A DNA stretch of 64,000 nucleotides from Panulirus ornatus (GCF_036320965.1 NC_092248.1:21452919-21516918), one strand, 5' to 3'. Numbered from the stretch's first letter, positions 29,701 to 44,249 are shown. Notes: a model not told the origin generated them from the sequence alone. A program made the numbers and translations.

Positions 29701-32550
29701 TACATTCCTGAAAAAACCTAATTTTCCCTCTTTTCCCTTCACTCCCAAAATCCCTTTAAACACCCTCGTAAAATCTTTTCACTGTTTTCTAAAAACTTGC
29801 CCCCCACACCATATAAATTTATATATTATATATTATATATAATATTATATTAAAAATATTTATATTTATAATAATATATATTAATATATATATAAATATT
29901 TATTAATTTAAAATTTAATATAATTTTTTTGGGGACCCCCAGTGTTTTTGGTTTGGTAAGAGAAACAGTGTTTTACGTGTACAGAGGGGAATTTTAGGGC
30001 CCCCCAAGACTGAATAGTGAACAGGAATAAGAGTCAATCCCCAAAACAGAGACAAATGAGGGAAAACCCAAAGTTTGAAAACCTTTTACAGAAAGAAAAC
30101 CCCCAAAGAATGGCCAGTAAAAACAATAGAAGGTGAAGGAATGAGATGGGAAAAAAAATGAAAGGGAGCGTATATAAACTAACAAAAATTTTGAAGAATG
30201 AGAGGGAAAGAAGGAATGAGTTTACACGTAAAAACGATGGACACATAACCCAATAGAAAAGTACGAAAAATTGAAAAAAGGGTACATAAATGTAAGATAG
30301 ATTAAAGTAATATTAGTCAGCGCACAGAATGGAGTTGTTTTTTGGGAGAACTTTGCGGGAAAGGGAGAAACCCCAGACGAAATGAGAAATGCTTTCCGGG
30401 ATGAGAGAGGGTTTAGCTGGGGCTTTCAGGAATGAAAAACGTTCGGGAATGAAGTTTAACGAACGGTTTTTGACGCTTTCGGGGAACCCGAGACGTTGCA
30501 CAGAATTTTAAAAGAGCGTTCTCAAACCAGTGAAAAAAGATGGCCCAAAAAAAGAAGACCCCAAAAAAGAGGATTCAGGGAAAAACCCCCAGAAATGTTT
30601 TCACATTGTGAATAATTTTTGAGAGTAAGAACAGTCAGCAGGAAAGAGAGATATCTAGCAGAAATTTGAAAGACACTTTTTAGAACTAAGGGGAAAAATG
30701 GGCTCTGCGCGTGGGGAGATAAGGAAAGACAGGGAAAAACCTGCCCACGACAGGAGCATCTGAGGGAGACATTTCAGGGAGAGATAAAAACGGTTGGGTG
30801 CCCTGTGCGTGTGTTGTGGGGTGAGAGAGGGGAGAGAGAGAGAGAGAGAGGGGAAGAAGGGGGAAAGGGGAGAGAGAGAGAGGAAGGGGAGAGAGGAGAC
30901 AATAGTTGGGTTTGGGGGGGCATAAAAATCTATCTATTTTATTATCTATCGACTGCCCGGGCTCATTATGGCGTCCCCTCGTCAAACTACACCACCATCC
31001 TCTTAACTGTTGAGGTCTCATAAGAACAATATCTTAAGTGTTGAGGATCTCATAAAACCCCAAAATTTGCCGCTCTTTCCTTCTCTTCTTTAAAAGTTTT
31101 GTGCAAAATTTTCCAGCACAATTTTTCTTTCTGTGTATTTTCCATAAAGTTATATTTTTTTTACGAAACCCTTGCCCCCGAAGGGCGTAAAATAAGACAA
31201 GCCAGCGCAAACTGTGAGCAAAAAACCTTTTTTTATGAAATCCATATAAGTTTGGGGCAAAAACAAAGGTTTTTCCCCAAATTTTTTGTTTTAAAACCCC
31301 TAGGTCTTATTTTTTTTTGGCAAGTTTTTTTCCCAAAAAACATAAACCAAGGGTATATTTACAGAGATTATTTTAAAATTAAAAAATATTTATATTATAT
31401 TATTTATATAAAATTTATATTTTTATATATATTATATAATATATTGTATATATTTTTTTTTTTTATTTTTTTGTCGCGGTTTTCCCCCGGTTTTTCGAGG
31501 GAGGGGCAAGGAAAACCGACAAAAGAAATGGCCCCAAACCCCCCCCCATACCCATGTATTTTTCCCTTTTGTCCCAAAACGCAAAAATACATACCTAAAA
31601 AGCTTCCAGGTTTACCCCGACGCTTTACATGCCCTGATTCAATCCCATGACAGACTCAACCCCCGGGATACCACATCGATCCAGTTCACCCTAAATTCCC
31701 TTTCCCCCCCTTTCCCCCTCCTGCATGTTCAGGCCCCCATCACACAAAATTTTTTTTTTTTTTTACTCCATTTTCCCCCTCCAAATTTGGGCCCCCCCAC
31801 TTTCGTTTCACTCACCCCCCGACACTTTATCCCTTTTGGGCAATTTTTTCCCCACTCATTCTTCCCTGTGCCCAAAAACCAAATTTTAAAACACCTCTTT
31901 TTGCTCCTTTTCCACCCGCTTTTTTTTTATTTCCCCCACATCTTTTCCCCTTTCGTTAAATTACTTTGATCAAAACCCCCTCACAACTTTTTAATTGTCC
32001 CCAAACCCTCATTTCCAGCACATCCATCCTCCCGCGCAAGCTCTACCATAGCCCAACCCCCCCTTGCAAAACCCTACACTTTTTTGAAAAACCCCTATTC
32101 CTTTAAACATACCCCTTTTTTCTTTCCGGATAATGCTCTCGGACTTCGCCACACATTCTTCAAGGCTCCCAGGATTTTCGCCCCCTCCCCCACATATGGA
32201 TCCACTCCGCTTCCATGGTTCCATTCCACGCTGCCAGATCACTCCCAGATATCTAAAAAAACACTCTTTACTTCCTCACAGTTTTTCCCCAATGACTTGA
32301 CCCTCAACCCTACTGTACCTAATTACCTTGCTCTAATCACATTTACTCTTATCTTTCTTCTTTCACACACTGTTACCAAACTCAGTCAACAGCTTCTGCA
32401 GTTTTCTCACATGAATCAGACCACCAGGCGCTGTATCACAGCGAACCAACAACTACTCACTTCCCAAGCTCTCTCATCCCCCCAGACTTCATACTTGCCC
32501 CTCTTTCAAAACTCTTGCATACACCGCCCTAACAACCCCATCCATAAACA
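26715..32550. other. Poor-quality segment N1, a noisy version of 51,425-57,045
   Basis: The order of content follows 51,425-57,045 exactly: plus LINE RT and 3' UTR (to about 28,490), damaged AT tract, minus LINE (28,565-29,815), damaged AT tract, the low-copy block (29,940-31,370), damaged AT tract, and minus LINE (31,470-32,550). Compared with the clean version, every stretch has dense indels and homopolymer growth in all four bases, for instance GGGGGAGGGGGGGGGAAAAA near 27,495 and TTTTTTTTTTTTTTT near 31,755. Coding and non-coding parts are equally damaged. No gene call in this interval should be trusted. Confidence 0.88.
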
Positions 32551-33832
32551 AATTAAACAACCATGAGACTACGCACCTCCTACATAAACTCACATTCACT
32601 TGAAACTAATCACTTTATCTCGCTTCCTTCCCACCGCACACATGCCTTACACCCACGATAAAAAAACTTTCATTGCTTCTGACAACTTGCCCTCCCACAC
32701 CATAATCAACTCTAATCACATCCTTCTTCAGATCCCATAAAAGCTACATCAAATCCTTTTGCTTTTCTAGTAAATCTCACATATATCTTCAAAGCAACAC
32801 CTATCCACACATCCTCTACCCTTCTGAAACCACACTGCTCTTCCCCAATCTGATGCTCTGCCCAACTTTCACCTCCTCAATCAATCCCTCCCATATAAAT
32901 TCCCAGGAATACTCAACAAACTATACCGTCTGAAATTTAACAGCTCACCTTTGTCCCCCTTTGCCTTTGTATCAATCTGCACTATAACATGCTTTTTCTG
33001 CCAAACCTCACACCTCACCATAGTCCTGTTTGTTTGGTAAGCAGAAATTATTGGTTATGTCTAAGATGGAATTAAGAACATAAGAAAATATATATATATA
33101 TATATAAAATAAGAAAGTGATATAGGTATAGGTAGGTAGGAGGATGAGATAGAGATATACTAGGAGCATGCGTGGAGTTACAGGGTAGGAGAATAATTAT
33201 CTTGATTAGTTATAGTAAAAGTGTTGTATTATATTAATATAAGGTATTAGTATATATATTATTAAGATTATATTTATTTGAGGTATACATTAAGATATTA
33301 TATATATATAATTAGTCATAATATATATATTATTATATTAACTATTGAGTAGAACTGATTTATTTTAATATATATAGTATATATAATATCTAATATAATC
33401 ACATATATATATATATAGTATATATAATAATATCATATTAAGTTCCTTAAAAACAGATTTATATTATATAAAATTTTTCTCTTTTTTTTCTATTTCTTTT
33501 TTTATCAAACTATTCGCCATTTCCCGCGTTAGCGAGGTACGTTAAGAACAGAGAACTGGGTCACTGTGAATAACCCTCACCCTGGCCCCTTCTCTGTTCC
33601 TTCTTTTGGAAAATTGAAAGAAAAATTAGAGAGGATTTCCAGCCCCCCTCCCCCCTTTTAGTCGCCTTCTACAACCAGAATACATTTGGGAAAAAAAAAA
33701 GTATTCATTCACCCCTATCCCCAGGAAATATATATATATTATATTATATAGATATATATATATATAATAGATATATTTATATATATATATAATATATAAT
33801 ATATATATCAATATATAAAAAAATATATATAT

Positions 33833-33871
<39 letters not shown>

Positions 33872-34960
33872 CTGAAGCCGTGAAGCTCTGGGGTAAGCCA
33901 TTGAAAGCTGTGTAGGGATGCTATATTTGCGTGTGTGGACGTAATGTCTATACATGTGTATGGGGGTGGCCCATTCTTTCGTCTGTTCCATGCGCACCTC
34001 GCCAAACGCGGGACAGCCGACAAAGTATAATAAAAAAATATATATAATATATATAATATATTATATATATAATATAACATATTAAAAAAATATCTATATA
34101 ATATATATATAATATATATTATATATATTATTTTTTTTTTTTTTATACTTTGTCGCTGTCACCTCCGCTTTTGCGAAAGGTAGCGCAAGAAACAGACAAA
34201 AAATGGCCAACCCCCCCCTATACACAAGTATATACATACGTCCACACACGCAAATATACATACCTACACAGCTATTCCATGGTTTTTAATCCCCCAACCT
34301 TCACATGCCTTGTATACAATCCACTGACAGCAACTTCAACCCCGATAGCCACATCGCTCCAATTCCACTCTAACCTTGCCCCCCTTTCACCCTCTGCATG
34401 TTCAGGCCCGATCACACAAAATCTTTTTCACTCCATCTTTCCACCTCCAATTTGGTCTCTCCCTCTTCTCCTCGTTCCCTCCACCTCCGAACACCCATAT
34501 ATCCTCTTGGCAATCTATTCCTCCACTCATCACTCCATGTGCCCAAACCACTCACTTCAAAACACCCTCTTCGCTCTCTCACACTCCACCGCTCTTTTTA
34601 TTTCCACAACATCTCTCTTACCCTTTACGTTTACTCACTCGATACAAAAGACCACCATCACACCACAAACAATGCCTCAAACACATCATTTCCAGCACAT
34701 CCAACTTCCTGCGCACTACTCATCCCAAAGCCCCACCGCCTCCGAACCATAACAACATTGTTGAACCACTATTCCTTCACACATACCCATTTTTGCTTTC
34801 CGAGATAATTTCCGTCGACTTCCCCACATTTCTTCAAGGCCCCAGAATTTTCGCCCCCTCCCCCACCCTAGTGATCCACTTCCGCTTCCATGGTTCCATC
34901 CGCTGCCAGATCCACTTCCAGATAATCAAATCACTTCAACTTCCTCCAGTTTCCCCCCAA
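32550..34960. other. Poor-quality segment N2, a noisy version of 18,135-20,310
   Basis: After AAACAACCATG at about 32,560 the text changes from the 57,045 version (CATCACACACC) to the 18,140 version (TACGCACCTC). It then follows 18,140-20,310, or its duplicate 42,875-45,030: end of the diverged minus LINE, AT tract, minus SINE-like element (about 33,480-33,725), AT, LINE 3' tail (about 33,870-34,030), AT, and minus LINE C-terminus (34,145-34,950). Indels every few bases destroy all reading frames. The AT tract equivalent at 33,090-33,470 contains much non-AT sequence. Confidence 0.85.
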
Positions 34961-37900
34961 TCTGACCTTTTTAAAACCTTCCCCCTCAACAATACCCTCC
35001 CAAAATTTTCCGGGAAAACCAAAAAACATACCTCTGAATTTAGCACCAACTACCCCTTGCCTTTGTAAATGGGACAAGCAGCACCGCCAATCCTTTGCAC
35101 CTCACCCTGATCATAAATATTAAAAAACCCCACCACATCAACAAACAGTCCCCCCCTTTTAAAAAATTCCACTGCATAACCCCAACCGCTGCCTTGCGGC
35201 TTTATCTTTCCCCAAAGTTTTACTACCCTTTTTGTTTTCCCAAAAATTTTTCCCAACCCCTCAATTTGCCACCCCCCACCAAAAAAACCCTATATCTGCC
35301 CCCTTAACACAAAACATTCAACAAACCTTCAAAAAACCACTCCCCATTATATCCCTGGGGATAAGGGGAAAATATTTCCCCGCATTTCCTTTTCGTACTA
35401 GGCGACTAAAGGGGAGGGGGGGGGGGGGGGGAAAACCCTCCCCTCCCTTGTATTTTAAACTTTCTAAAAGGGGGAAAAAAGAAAAAGGGCACGCGGAGTG
35501 CTCCCCCCTCTCGAAAAGGTCAGATTGGGGTGTCAAAAAGGTGGGGATGTAAACCAAAATGAAAAAAAGGAGAATAGGTATATGTTTGAGGAAAGGAACC
35601 TGGTGTTTTGGCTCTGTGAAAACGAAGTCAAGGGAAAAAGGGGGGAAAAGTGGTTTGGGAAAGCCTTGGGGTTTAAATCAGGGGTTAGTGAGAGGCAAGG
35701 GAAGGAAGGAGACACTTTCCCCAAACAAGTGGGGGGGAGTATAGAATTTAAAAAAGTAATTTAGATTATATGGGTAAAACTGAAAGTGGTGGAAGATGGG
35801 GGATTTTTGGTGAATGCACCTGGCATGAGAAAAAGATATGAAGGGGAGTGTTTTTTGGGCAGCTGAGGGGTGGTTTTTGTTTTATGACGAACCGGGTTAT
35901 AGGTGGTATTTTTAATGCAAGGGGATAATTGGGAGTTGAGGAATAATTGTACATGGGGGTTTAGTTTTGAAGGAAATGGGAAGGCTTGTAGTTTTTGTGC
36001 TGAAAAAAGGAGGGAGGGGGAAAAACCGGTTTAAAAAGGGAGATATTAAATAAGTAAACGAATGTAAGTGGAAAATGGGCCCAAAAGGGGTTATGGATTA
36101 TGTGTTAATTGAAGGCGAAGGAAAGAGAGATTTTTGGGGTTTTAAAGTGTGGGGTGCAACAGGAGGGATGTTGATATTTTTTGGGGGCGAAGGTGAAGAT
36201 TTTTTAGAGGTTTTCAAAAAAAAGAGAGAATGTTTGGGTGGAAAAAAAAGTGGGGGAGTTTAAATGAGCTTGGGGGGAGAATTGCGGAGGAAGTAAAGGG
36301 AGAGAATGAGTACCCGAAAGGAAAAGGTGACAACAAAGGACCCCTAAATGGGGGAAAGGGTTTGGGAAGGATTTTGGGAAGCAGTGATGGCTTGGCCCAA
36401 AGATCTTGCGGAAAGAGAAGGTGGGGGTTGGGTTGGGTTAGGGGAAAAGGGGAGTGAAAGGGGGGATGAAAAATTAAAATTATTTGGAAAGGAAAAAGAG
36501 AGGATTTGGCCCTTTTTCAGGGAAAAAATTTCAAATGGTGAGAAAATGTATAAAAAAGGCCGGAGGGGAAGAGAAATGTGCAAAAAAGGTGACATGCTGT
36601 CAATGGTTGAAAGGGCATGTGAAGCGTTTTGGGGGGAAAAACCCTGGAAAGTTCGTGGGCCCGGATTTTGGGAAAAAGGGGGCCGTGGTTTTTGTTGCAT
36701 TATTTTTGAATTAAAAGGGGAGTGTGAAAGAATGGGGGCCTTTATTGTCTTTTCCTAACGCCCCCCACCTCCGGGCGCATTCGGGGGGAGGGGGGTTGTT
36801 ATTTTAAGTGTGGGCCGGAAGGGGGGCCCATGGGATTGAAATAAAGGGCAGACAGTATGGGAAATTTTGTACATGTATATTAGTATGTGGGCCCGTGTGG
36901 GGTATATATATGTATTTCTTGAGTCTATAGGATGAAAATTTTTCGTTTTGTGGGCGTGTAAAATACATCCTATGAAATGGGTGGGGTTTTGGGGCCCTTC
37001 TTTTGTCTGTTTCCTTGCGCTCTTCGCCCCCCGCGGGGGGGACAAAGGACAAAGCAAAATAAATATATTAAAATTTAAAAAATTTTTTATATATATTATT
37101 ATTTTTTAATTTTATATTATATATTATATATATATATAATATTAAAATAAAAATTTTTTCTAATAATTAAACCCTAATTTAAAAGTTTTAAAATTAAATT
37201 TTTAAGGAAACACCTTTCTCTTTTACCCCCACAAAAAGAAGGGAAAATCCTCGGGGGGAGGTTTTTTTTTTTTAATTTTTTTTTTGTTTGTTTTTGGCCA
37301 TGGTGGAAAAGTTTTTTGCCCCCGTATATATGAAAAAAAGTGACCCGGGCCCCCAGCTATAATTTCCCACGCCGACACCTTTTTCCCAAAAAATTTTTAA
37401 AAGCAAAAACCCAAAAATTGGTTTCCGCCTTTTACTGTCAAACCCCCTTTTACCATTTAAAACCAAGAAATTTAAAAGCAGCATGGGGCCCCTGCATCGT
37501 TTTTAAAGCCCCCATATATTTCCAAACTGACCCTCCCCGAAAGCCAGTTAAAAAAATGGGCCGAAAAGGAATTTGGCCCCCAAAAACGAGCCCCCCCCTG
37601 AAAAGCCTTTGCCCCCGCCCTCCCCGTTATAATGCCAAGAAATTTTGGGGGGGCATAAAACCTTGAAGCCTCTGGGCCCCCGGGTTTTTTAAAAAGCCGG
37701 GTAAAATGCCAACACTGACCCCTTTCCCCCTTTATAATGCCCGGGTGTATTGAACAACCCCCCCCCCGCCCCTGTTATTAAAAACCCCGGAAAGGTGCCA
37801 ACAAAGAGCCCTGCAAACCCCTTTTTTAAGCCTGATTAAATGCCAACCCCGAGCCCACCCCCCCGCCTGTTTTTAAAAAAAATTTTCCCGATTTAGGCCA

Positions 37901-38640
37901 AAAACCGAGCCCTGCATTTTTGGGTTTTAAAGCCAAAAAAAAGTTCCAAAAAGATCCTGGCCCCTCGGTATAAAGGGGCCCAAAAACGAAACACCTTGGT
38001 TTTTTTTTTTGGGGCCATCACGTACATTGATTTTTTCGGGGTAAATCCAAACCCTTAAGCTTTTTTTTTTTATTTTTTTTCCCCCTCTTTAAATGCTAAA
38101 ATTAAAAAGATAAACCCCCCCCAGATCACAGACGCCCCCCAAAAAATAAAGACATAGTGGCCCTGCAAAAAGGGGGCCCCCCCATTAAACCCCCATAAAA
38201 GAGCCAACCAACCCCCCTCCCTGATGGAGGAAACAAAAAACCGGAAAAAATTTTTAAAGCGAAGTGGTTTGTCGGGAAATGGAGGGGTTTGGTTCTCTGG
38301 CCCGGCCTAGTTGAATTTCGGGTTTAGGGTTTTTTTACGAAGTGGGCGCCCCCACGGTGGGAGAAAATTTTTCTCCCCCCTATGTCAAACAGGGAATTAT
38401 AAGAGGAATTGCAGAGGTTTTGCGGGGGCCCTGAAAGGTTTAAAATGGTCGCAAGTTTTCCCCAAATATTCCTCGGTACTCTCGGGCCCCCACCCACAAA
38501 AACCACAACCCCGTACCACAAGCCCCCCCCCCCGAGCCCTAGCGTCACTGGATTGATTTAGTTGCATTTTTTTTTTTTTAAGTGGGGGATTTTCAAGCTG
38601 TGAAGCATTGCCAAACCCCCAAAAAGAAAGAGAGAGAGAC
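34960..38640. other. Poor-quality segment N3, a noisy version of 57,390-60,930
   Basis: From CCTCAACAATACCCTCCCA at about 34,984 the sequence follows 57,390 onward: end of minus LINE, the 5' leader of the plus LINE derivative (ATATCCCTGGGGATAAGGGG at 35,349), its EN remnant, the 3' UTR (to about 37,050), AT, the 42-bp minisatellite (about 37,340-38,000, strongly damaged), low-copy DNA, and the beginning of (GA)n. Error style is the same as in N1. Confidence 0.85.
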
Positions 38641-40660
38641 GGGGGAGAGAAGAGAAGGAGAGGGAGAGAGAGAGAGAGAGCCCGAAGCCTAACATCCAAA
38701 GCAAAAGCCCCCACAGACCCATCCTTAAACGCTTTATATGACCGGTTCGCCCACTGACAGCACGTCGCCACCTATATACCATTTCGATCCAATTTCATCC
38801 TACCCCAAATGCACACTTTCATCCCCCAACGTTAAGATACATCAAAACCATCATAACTCCACGTCTTCTCAGTCGGCCCCTTACTTCCCTTTCCCTCCAC
38901 CTCCGACATATAAATATTCTTGGTCAGTCTTTCTTCACTCATCTTCCCCCATCCGCCCAAAAACCACACACCCTGACGGAAGCACTTTTGGATCAACCCA
39001 TGCCCTTTAGATGCAACCATTCTCAATAACCTTTTACCCCTTATTAAGATTATCTAGTTTCTCCCCTTCTGACGTAACACTTCGAGCAAGAAGGTCGTAG
39101 GGCACAAGGCCTACAACAGTGCATTAAAACGTGGAATCATTTTCTTGTCCCCCTGCCCCCTACAAGTTACCCAAAACCTAACCTTTAAAAGAAACAGCCA
39201 CAGAAGACAAAATAAAACGATTTTGGACCTGGAAACTGGGGGACTATCCCTCATGGGGGAGAAAGTTTGGATACCATTTTATACCCCCAAAGGCATAAAA
39301 ATGCCCTAATCCGATAGGGACCGAATATTTTGATAAACAAAGGGGAACCCCGACAGCTTTAAATACTTCCCCTTTACTTGAAATAACCGTTTTAAACGGT
39401 GATTACCACACCGTCTTTACCGGGCTGTTCCGGGAACTGGTATATGGCTTGGACTGTGAATGAAAAAAACCCAAAAGAGAACAAAAAGGGCCCTTTCAAC
39501 ACACTGGGCTTAAGACGTGGGTATCGTCTCAACTTGCCGACGGTGGGATTGAGTTATATGTCTCCGTACAGATCCAAACTTCAGGATAAATACTACAATT
39601 AAATGGACGACACAATTATTTCAAGATTTCCCGCGGTTTTTTGGATAATGACACGTCACAAGGACGATACGGGGGGGTGGGGTGGTTTGGTGGGGGGGAT
39701 TAATATTCCTTAACTTGAGGAATTTAATGAGCACAAAAAAAAACCTAGGAAAAGTTTACTGATAATTTCCAATTACTTAAAAAACCCCGAAAGAGAATTT
39801 TTTTTTTTTTTTTTTTTTGGTTTTTTTTTTTTTTTTAAATCTCTCTCTCTCTCTCCCCCTCTCCCCCCCCTCCCCCCCCATCCCCCCCCCCCCCCCCCCC
39901 CCCCCCGAATCCTCTCCTCTCTCTCCCCCTCTTTTTTTTTCTTCTTTCTCTTTCCTCCTTTTCCCTCTCTCTCCTTCCCCTCTCCTCTCTCTCCTCTCAT
40001 TCCCTCCTCTCCATCCCCTCATCCTCCCTCTCCCAATCTTCCCCACCCTCTCTCACCCCTCTAACACACTACCCTCTAAACCCATTAATATACCCCCAAC
40101 TTAAATATAATCCATTACCCAATATCCCCTTTTCCCAAACCCCAATATAAATATAAATAAAAATTATAATTATTTAATTTTAATATAATAATTCTATAAA
40201 AATAAAAAAAACAATAATATCAATATATAAATATATATATAAATATCTATTTTGGTTATGAACCCGTTAATATGATAAAAATTATAAAAATATATATAAA
40301 ATTAAATATATATCAATTAAAAAAAATCAATCTAACAATTTTAAATTCTATATATAAAATCTAAAAAAACATCCCAAACCGGGAGATTTTGGTAAGAAAT
40401 GGCTGTGTGTGGACTGTAAGTGAAAAACCCTTTTTTGAAAAAGGGGTAAACTTGGGGCCCCTTCTTCGTCCTTTTTCCTTGCGCTTAACTCGCTAACGCC
40501 CGGGGACCGCGACAAAATAAATAAATGAAAATAATATAAATAAATATAAATATAAAATTATATATTATATATAAAAAAATATAATATATAAAATATATAT
40601 ATATATATCAATATATATTATATATATATAAATACTATAAAAAATATATATATTTTATTA
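38640..40660. other. Poor-quality segment N4, a noisy version of 13,930-15,930
   Basis: After a (GA)n tract the sequence changes to the right flank of the GA tract at 13,985: AGCCTAACAT, then CCCACAGACCCATCCTTAAA, then the old LINE fragment (38,740-38,980), low-copy DNA, a damaged (CT)n (39,840-40,060), damaged AT, and the 15,585-15,728 LINE tail (about 40,395-40,525). It becomes clean at about 40,660, where copy 2 of the direct repeat starts. Confidence 0.85.
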
Positions 40661-40673
40661 TTTATTTATATAT

Positions 40674-41452
40674 TTATTTTGCTTTGTCGCTGTCTCCCGC
40701 GTTTGCGAGGTAAAGCAAGGAAACAGACGAAAGAAAAGGCCCAACCCCCCCCCCCCCCCATACACATGTATATACATACGTCCACACACGCAAATATACA
40801 TACCTACACAGCTTTCCATGGTTTACCCCAGACGCTTCACATGCCCTGATTCAATCCACTGACAGCACGTCAACCCCAGTATACCACATCGATCCAATTC
40901 ACTCTATTCCTTGCCCTCCTTTCACCCTCCTGCATGTTCAGGCCCCGATCACACAAAATCTTTTTCACTCCATCTTTCCACCTCCAATTTGGTCTCCCAC
41001 TTCTCCTCGTTCCCTCCACCTCCGACACATGTATCCTCTTGGTCAATCTTTCCTCACTCATTCTCTCCATGTGCCCAAACCATTTCAAAACACCCTCTTC
41101 TGCTCTCTCAACCACACTCTTTTTATTTCCACACATCTCTCTTACCCTTACGTTACTTACTCGATCAAACCACCTCACACCACACATTGTCCTCAAACAT
41201 CTCATTTCTAGCACATCCATCCTCCTGCGCACAACTCTATCCATAGCCCACGCCTCGCAACCATACAACATTGTTGGAACCACTAACCCTTCAAACATAC
41301 CCAATTTTGCTTTCCGAGATAATGTTCTCGACTTCCACACATTCTTCAAGGCTCCCAGGATTTTCGCCCCCTCCCCCACTCTATGATCCACTTCCGCTTC
41401 CATGGTTCCATCCGCTGCCAGATCCACTCCCAGATATCTATAACACTTTACT
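40674..41452 (-). mobile_element. RTE-like LINE 3' end (duplicate of 15,934-16,716)
   Basis: Same content and same open C-terminal frame (40,870-41,427) as the first copy, and the same 5' truncation at a (GT)n tract (41,455-41,539). Confidence 0.92.
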
Positions 41453-41454
41453 TA

Positions 41455-41456
41455 TA

Positions 41457-41539
<83 letters not shown>
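41455..41539. repeat. (GT)n microsatellite (duplicate)
   Basis: Equivalent of 16,719-16,805, shorter by one dinucleotide. Confidence 0.96.
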
Positions 41540-41541
<2 letters not shown>

Positions 41542-43337
41542 TAATTTTCATTTATTATACTTTGTCGCTGTCTCCCGCGTTAGCGAGGTATCGAAAGGAA
41601 ACAGACGAAAGAATGGCCCAACCCAGCCACATACACATGTACATACATACACGTCCACACACGTACATATACATATCTATACATTTCAACGTTTACATAT
41701 ATATACATAAACAGACATATACATATATACACATGTACATAATTCATACTTGCTGCCTTTATTCATTCCCGTCGCCACCCCGCCAAACATGAAATGATAC
41801 CCCCTTCCCCCCGCACGCGCTCGAGGTAGCGCTAGGAAAAGACAACAAAAGCCACATTCGTTCACAATCAGTCTCTAGCTGTCATGTATGATGCACCAAA
41901 ACCACACCTTCCTTTCCACATCCATGATTTCCATGATTTACCCCAGACCCTTCACATACCCTGCTTCAATCCCTTGACAGCACGTCGAACCCGTTAAACC
42001 ACATCGTTCCAGTTCACTCTATTCCTTGCAAGCCTTTCACACTCCTGCATATTCAGGCCCTGATCGCTCCATCTTTCCACCTCCAATTTGGTCTGTCACT
42101 TCTCCTCGTTCCCTCCACCTCTGACACATATATCCTCTTTGTCAATCTTTCCTCGCTCATTCTCTCCGTGTGACCAAACCATTTCAAAATACCCTCTTCT
42201 GCTCTCTCAGCCACACTCTTTTTATTTCCATACATCTCTCTTACCCTTTCATTACTTACTCGATCAAACCATCTCACACCACATATTGTCCTCAAATATC
42301 TCATTTCCAACACATTCACCATTCTTCACACAACTCTATCTATAGGCCACGCCTCGCAACTATATATCATTGTTGGAACAACTATTCCTTTAAACATACC
42401 CATTTTTGTTTTAAGAGATAACATTCTTGCCTTCAACACATTCTTCAACACTCCCAGAACTTTCGCAACCTCCCCCACCCTGTGACTCACTTCTGCTTCC
42501 ATGGTTCCATCCGCTGCCAAATCCACTCCCAGGTATCTAAAACACTTCACTTCCTCCAGTTTTCCTCCAATCAAACTTACCTCCCAATTGACTTGTCCTT
42601 CAACCCTGTATCTACTTCAACTGTATCTACTAACCTTGCTCTTATTCACATTTACTCTCAGCTTTCTTCTTTCACTCACTTTACCAAACTCAGTCCCCAG
42701 CTTTTGCAGTTTCTCACCTGAATCAGCCACCAGCAGTGTATCATCAGCGAACAACAACTGACTCACTTCACAAGCTCTCTCATCCACAACAGACTGCATA
42801 CTTGCCCCTCTCTCCAAAACTCTTGCATTCATCTCCCTAACAACCCAATCCATAAACAAATTAAACAACCATGGAGACAATACGCACCTCTACCATAAAC
42901 CGACATTCACTGAGAACTAATCACTTTCCTCTCTTCCCACTCGCACACATGCCTTACACCCTCGATAAAAACTTTTCATTGCTTCTGACAACTTGCCTCC
43001 CACACCATATCAACTCTATCACATGCCTTCTTCAGATCCATAAATGCTACATACAAATCCATTTGCTTTTCTAGGTATATCTCACATATATTCTTCAAAG
43101 CAAACACCTGATCCACACATCCTCTACCACTTCTGAAACCACACTGCTCTTCCCCAATCTGATGCTCTGCACATGCTTTCACCCTCTCAATCAATACCCT
43201 CCCATATAATATCCCAGGAATACTCAACAAACTTATACCTCTGTAATTTCAGCACTCACCTTTGTCCCCTTTGCCTTTGTACAATGGCACTATACATGCG
43301 TTCTGCCAATCCTCAGGCACCTCACCATGAGTCTGTT
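41540..43337 (-). mobile_element. Diverged RTE-like LINE (duplicate of 16,806-18,603)
   Basis: Carries the same frameshifts and the same KACDR change as the first copy, followed by the shared 60-bp flank and (AT)n (43,397-43,583). Confidence 0.9.
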
Positions 43338-43391
43338 GTGTTGGTAAGCAGAAATTATGTGGTATGTCTAAAGATGGAATTATGAGACACA

Positions 43392-44241
<850 letters not shown>

Positions 44242-44249
44242 TTATTTTT

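Noticed and set aside
26715..40660. Interpreting the noisy segment as ancient LINE copies or a diverged paralogous locus
   Set aside because: Order of low-copy DNA, minisatellites and LINE insertions equals that of the clean regions, boundaries are abrupt, and changes are indel and homopolymer dominated. Old decay should be substitution-rich and gradual.
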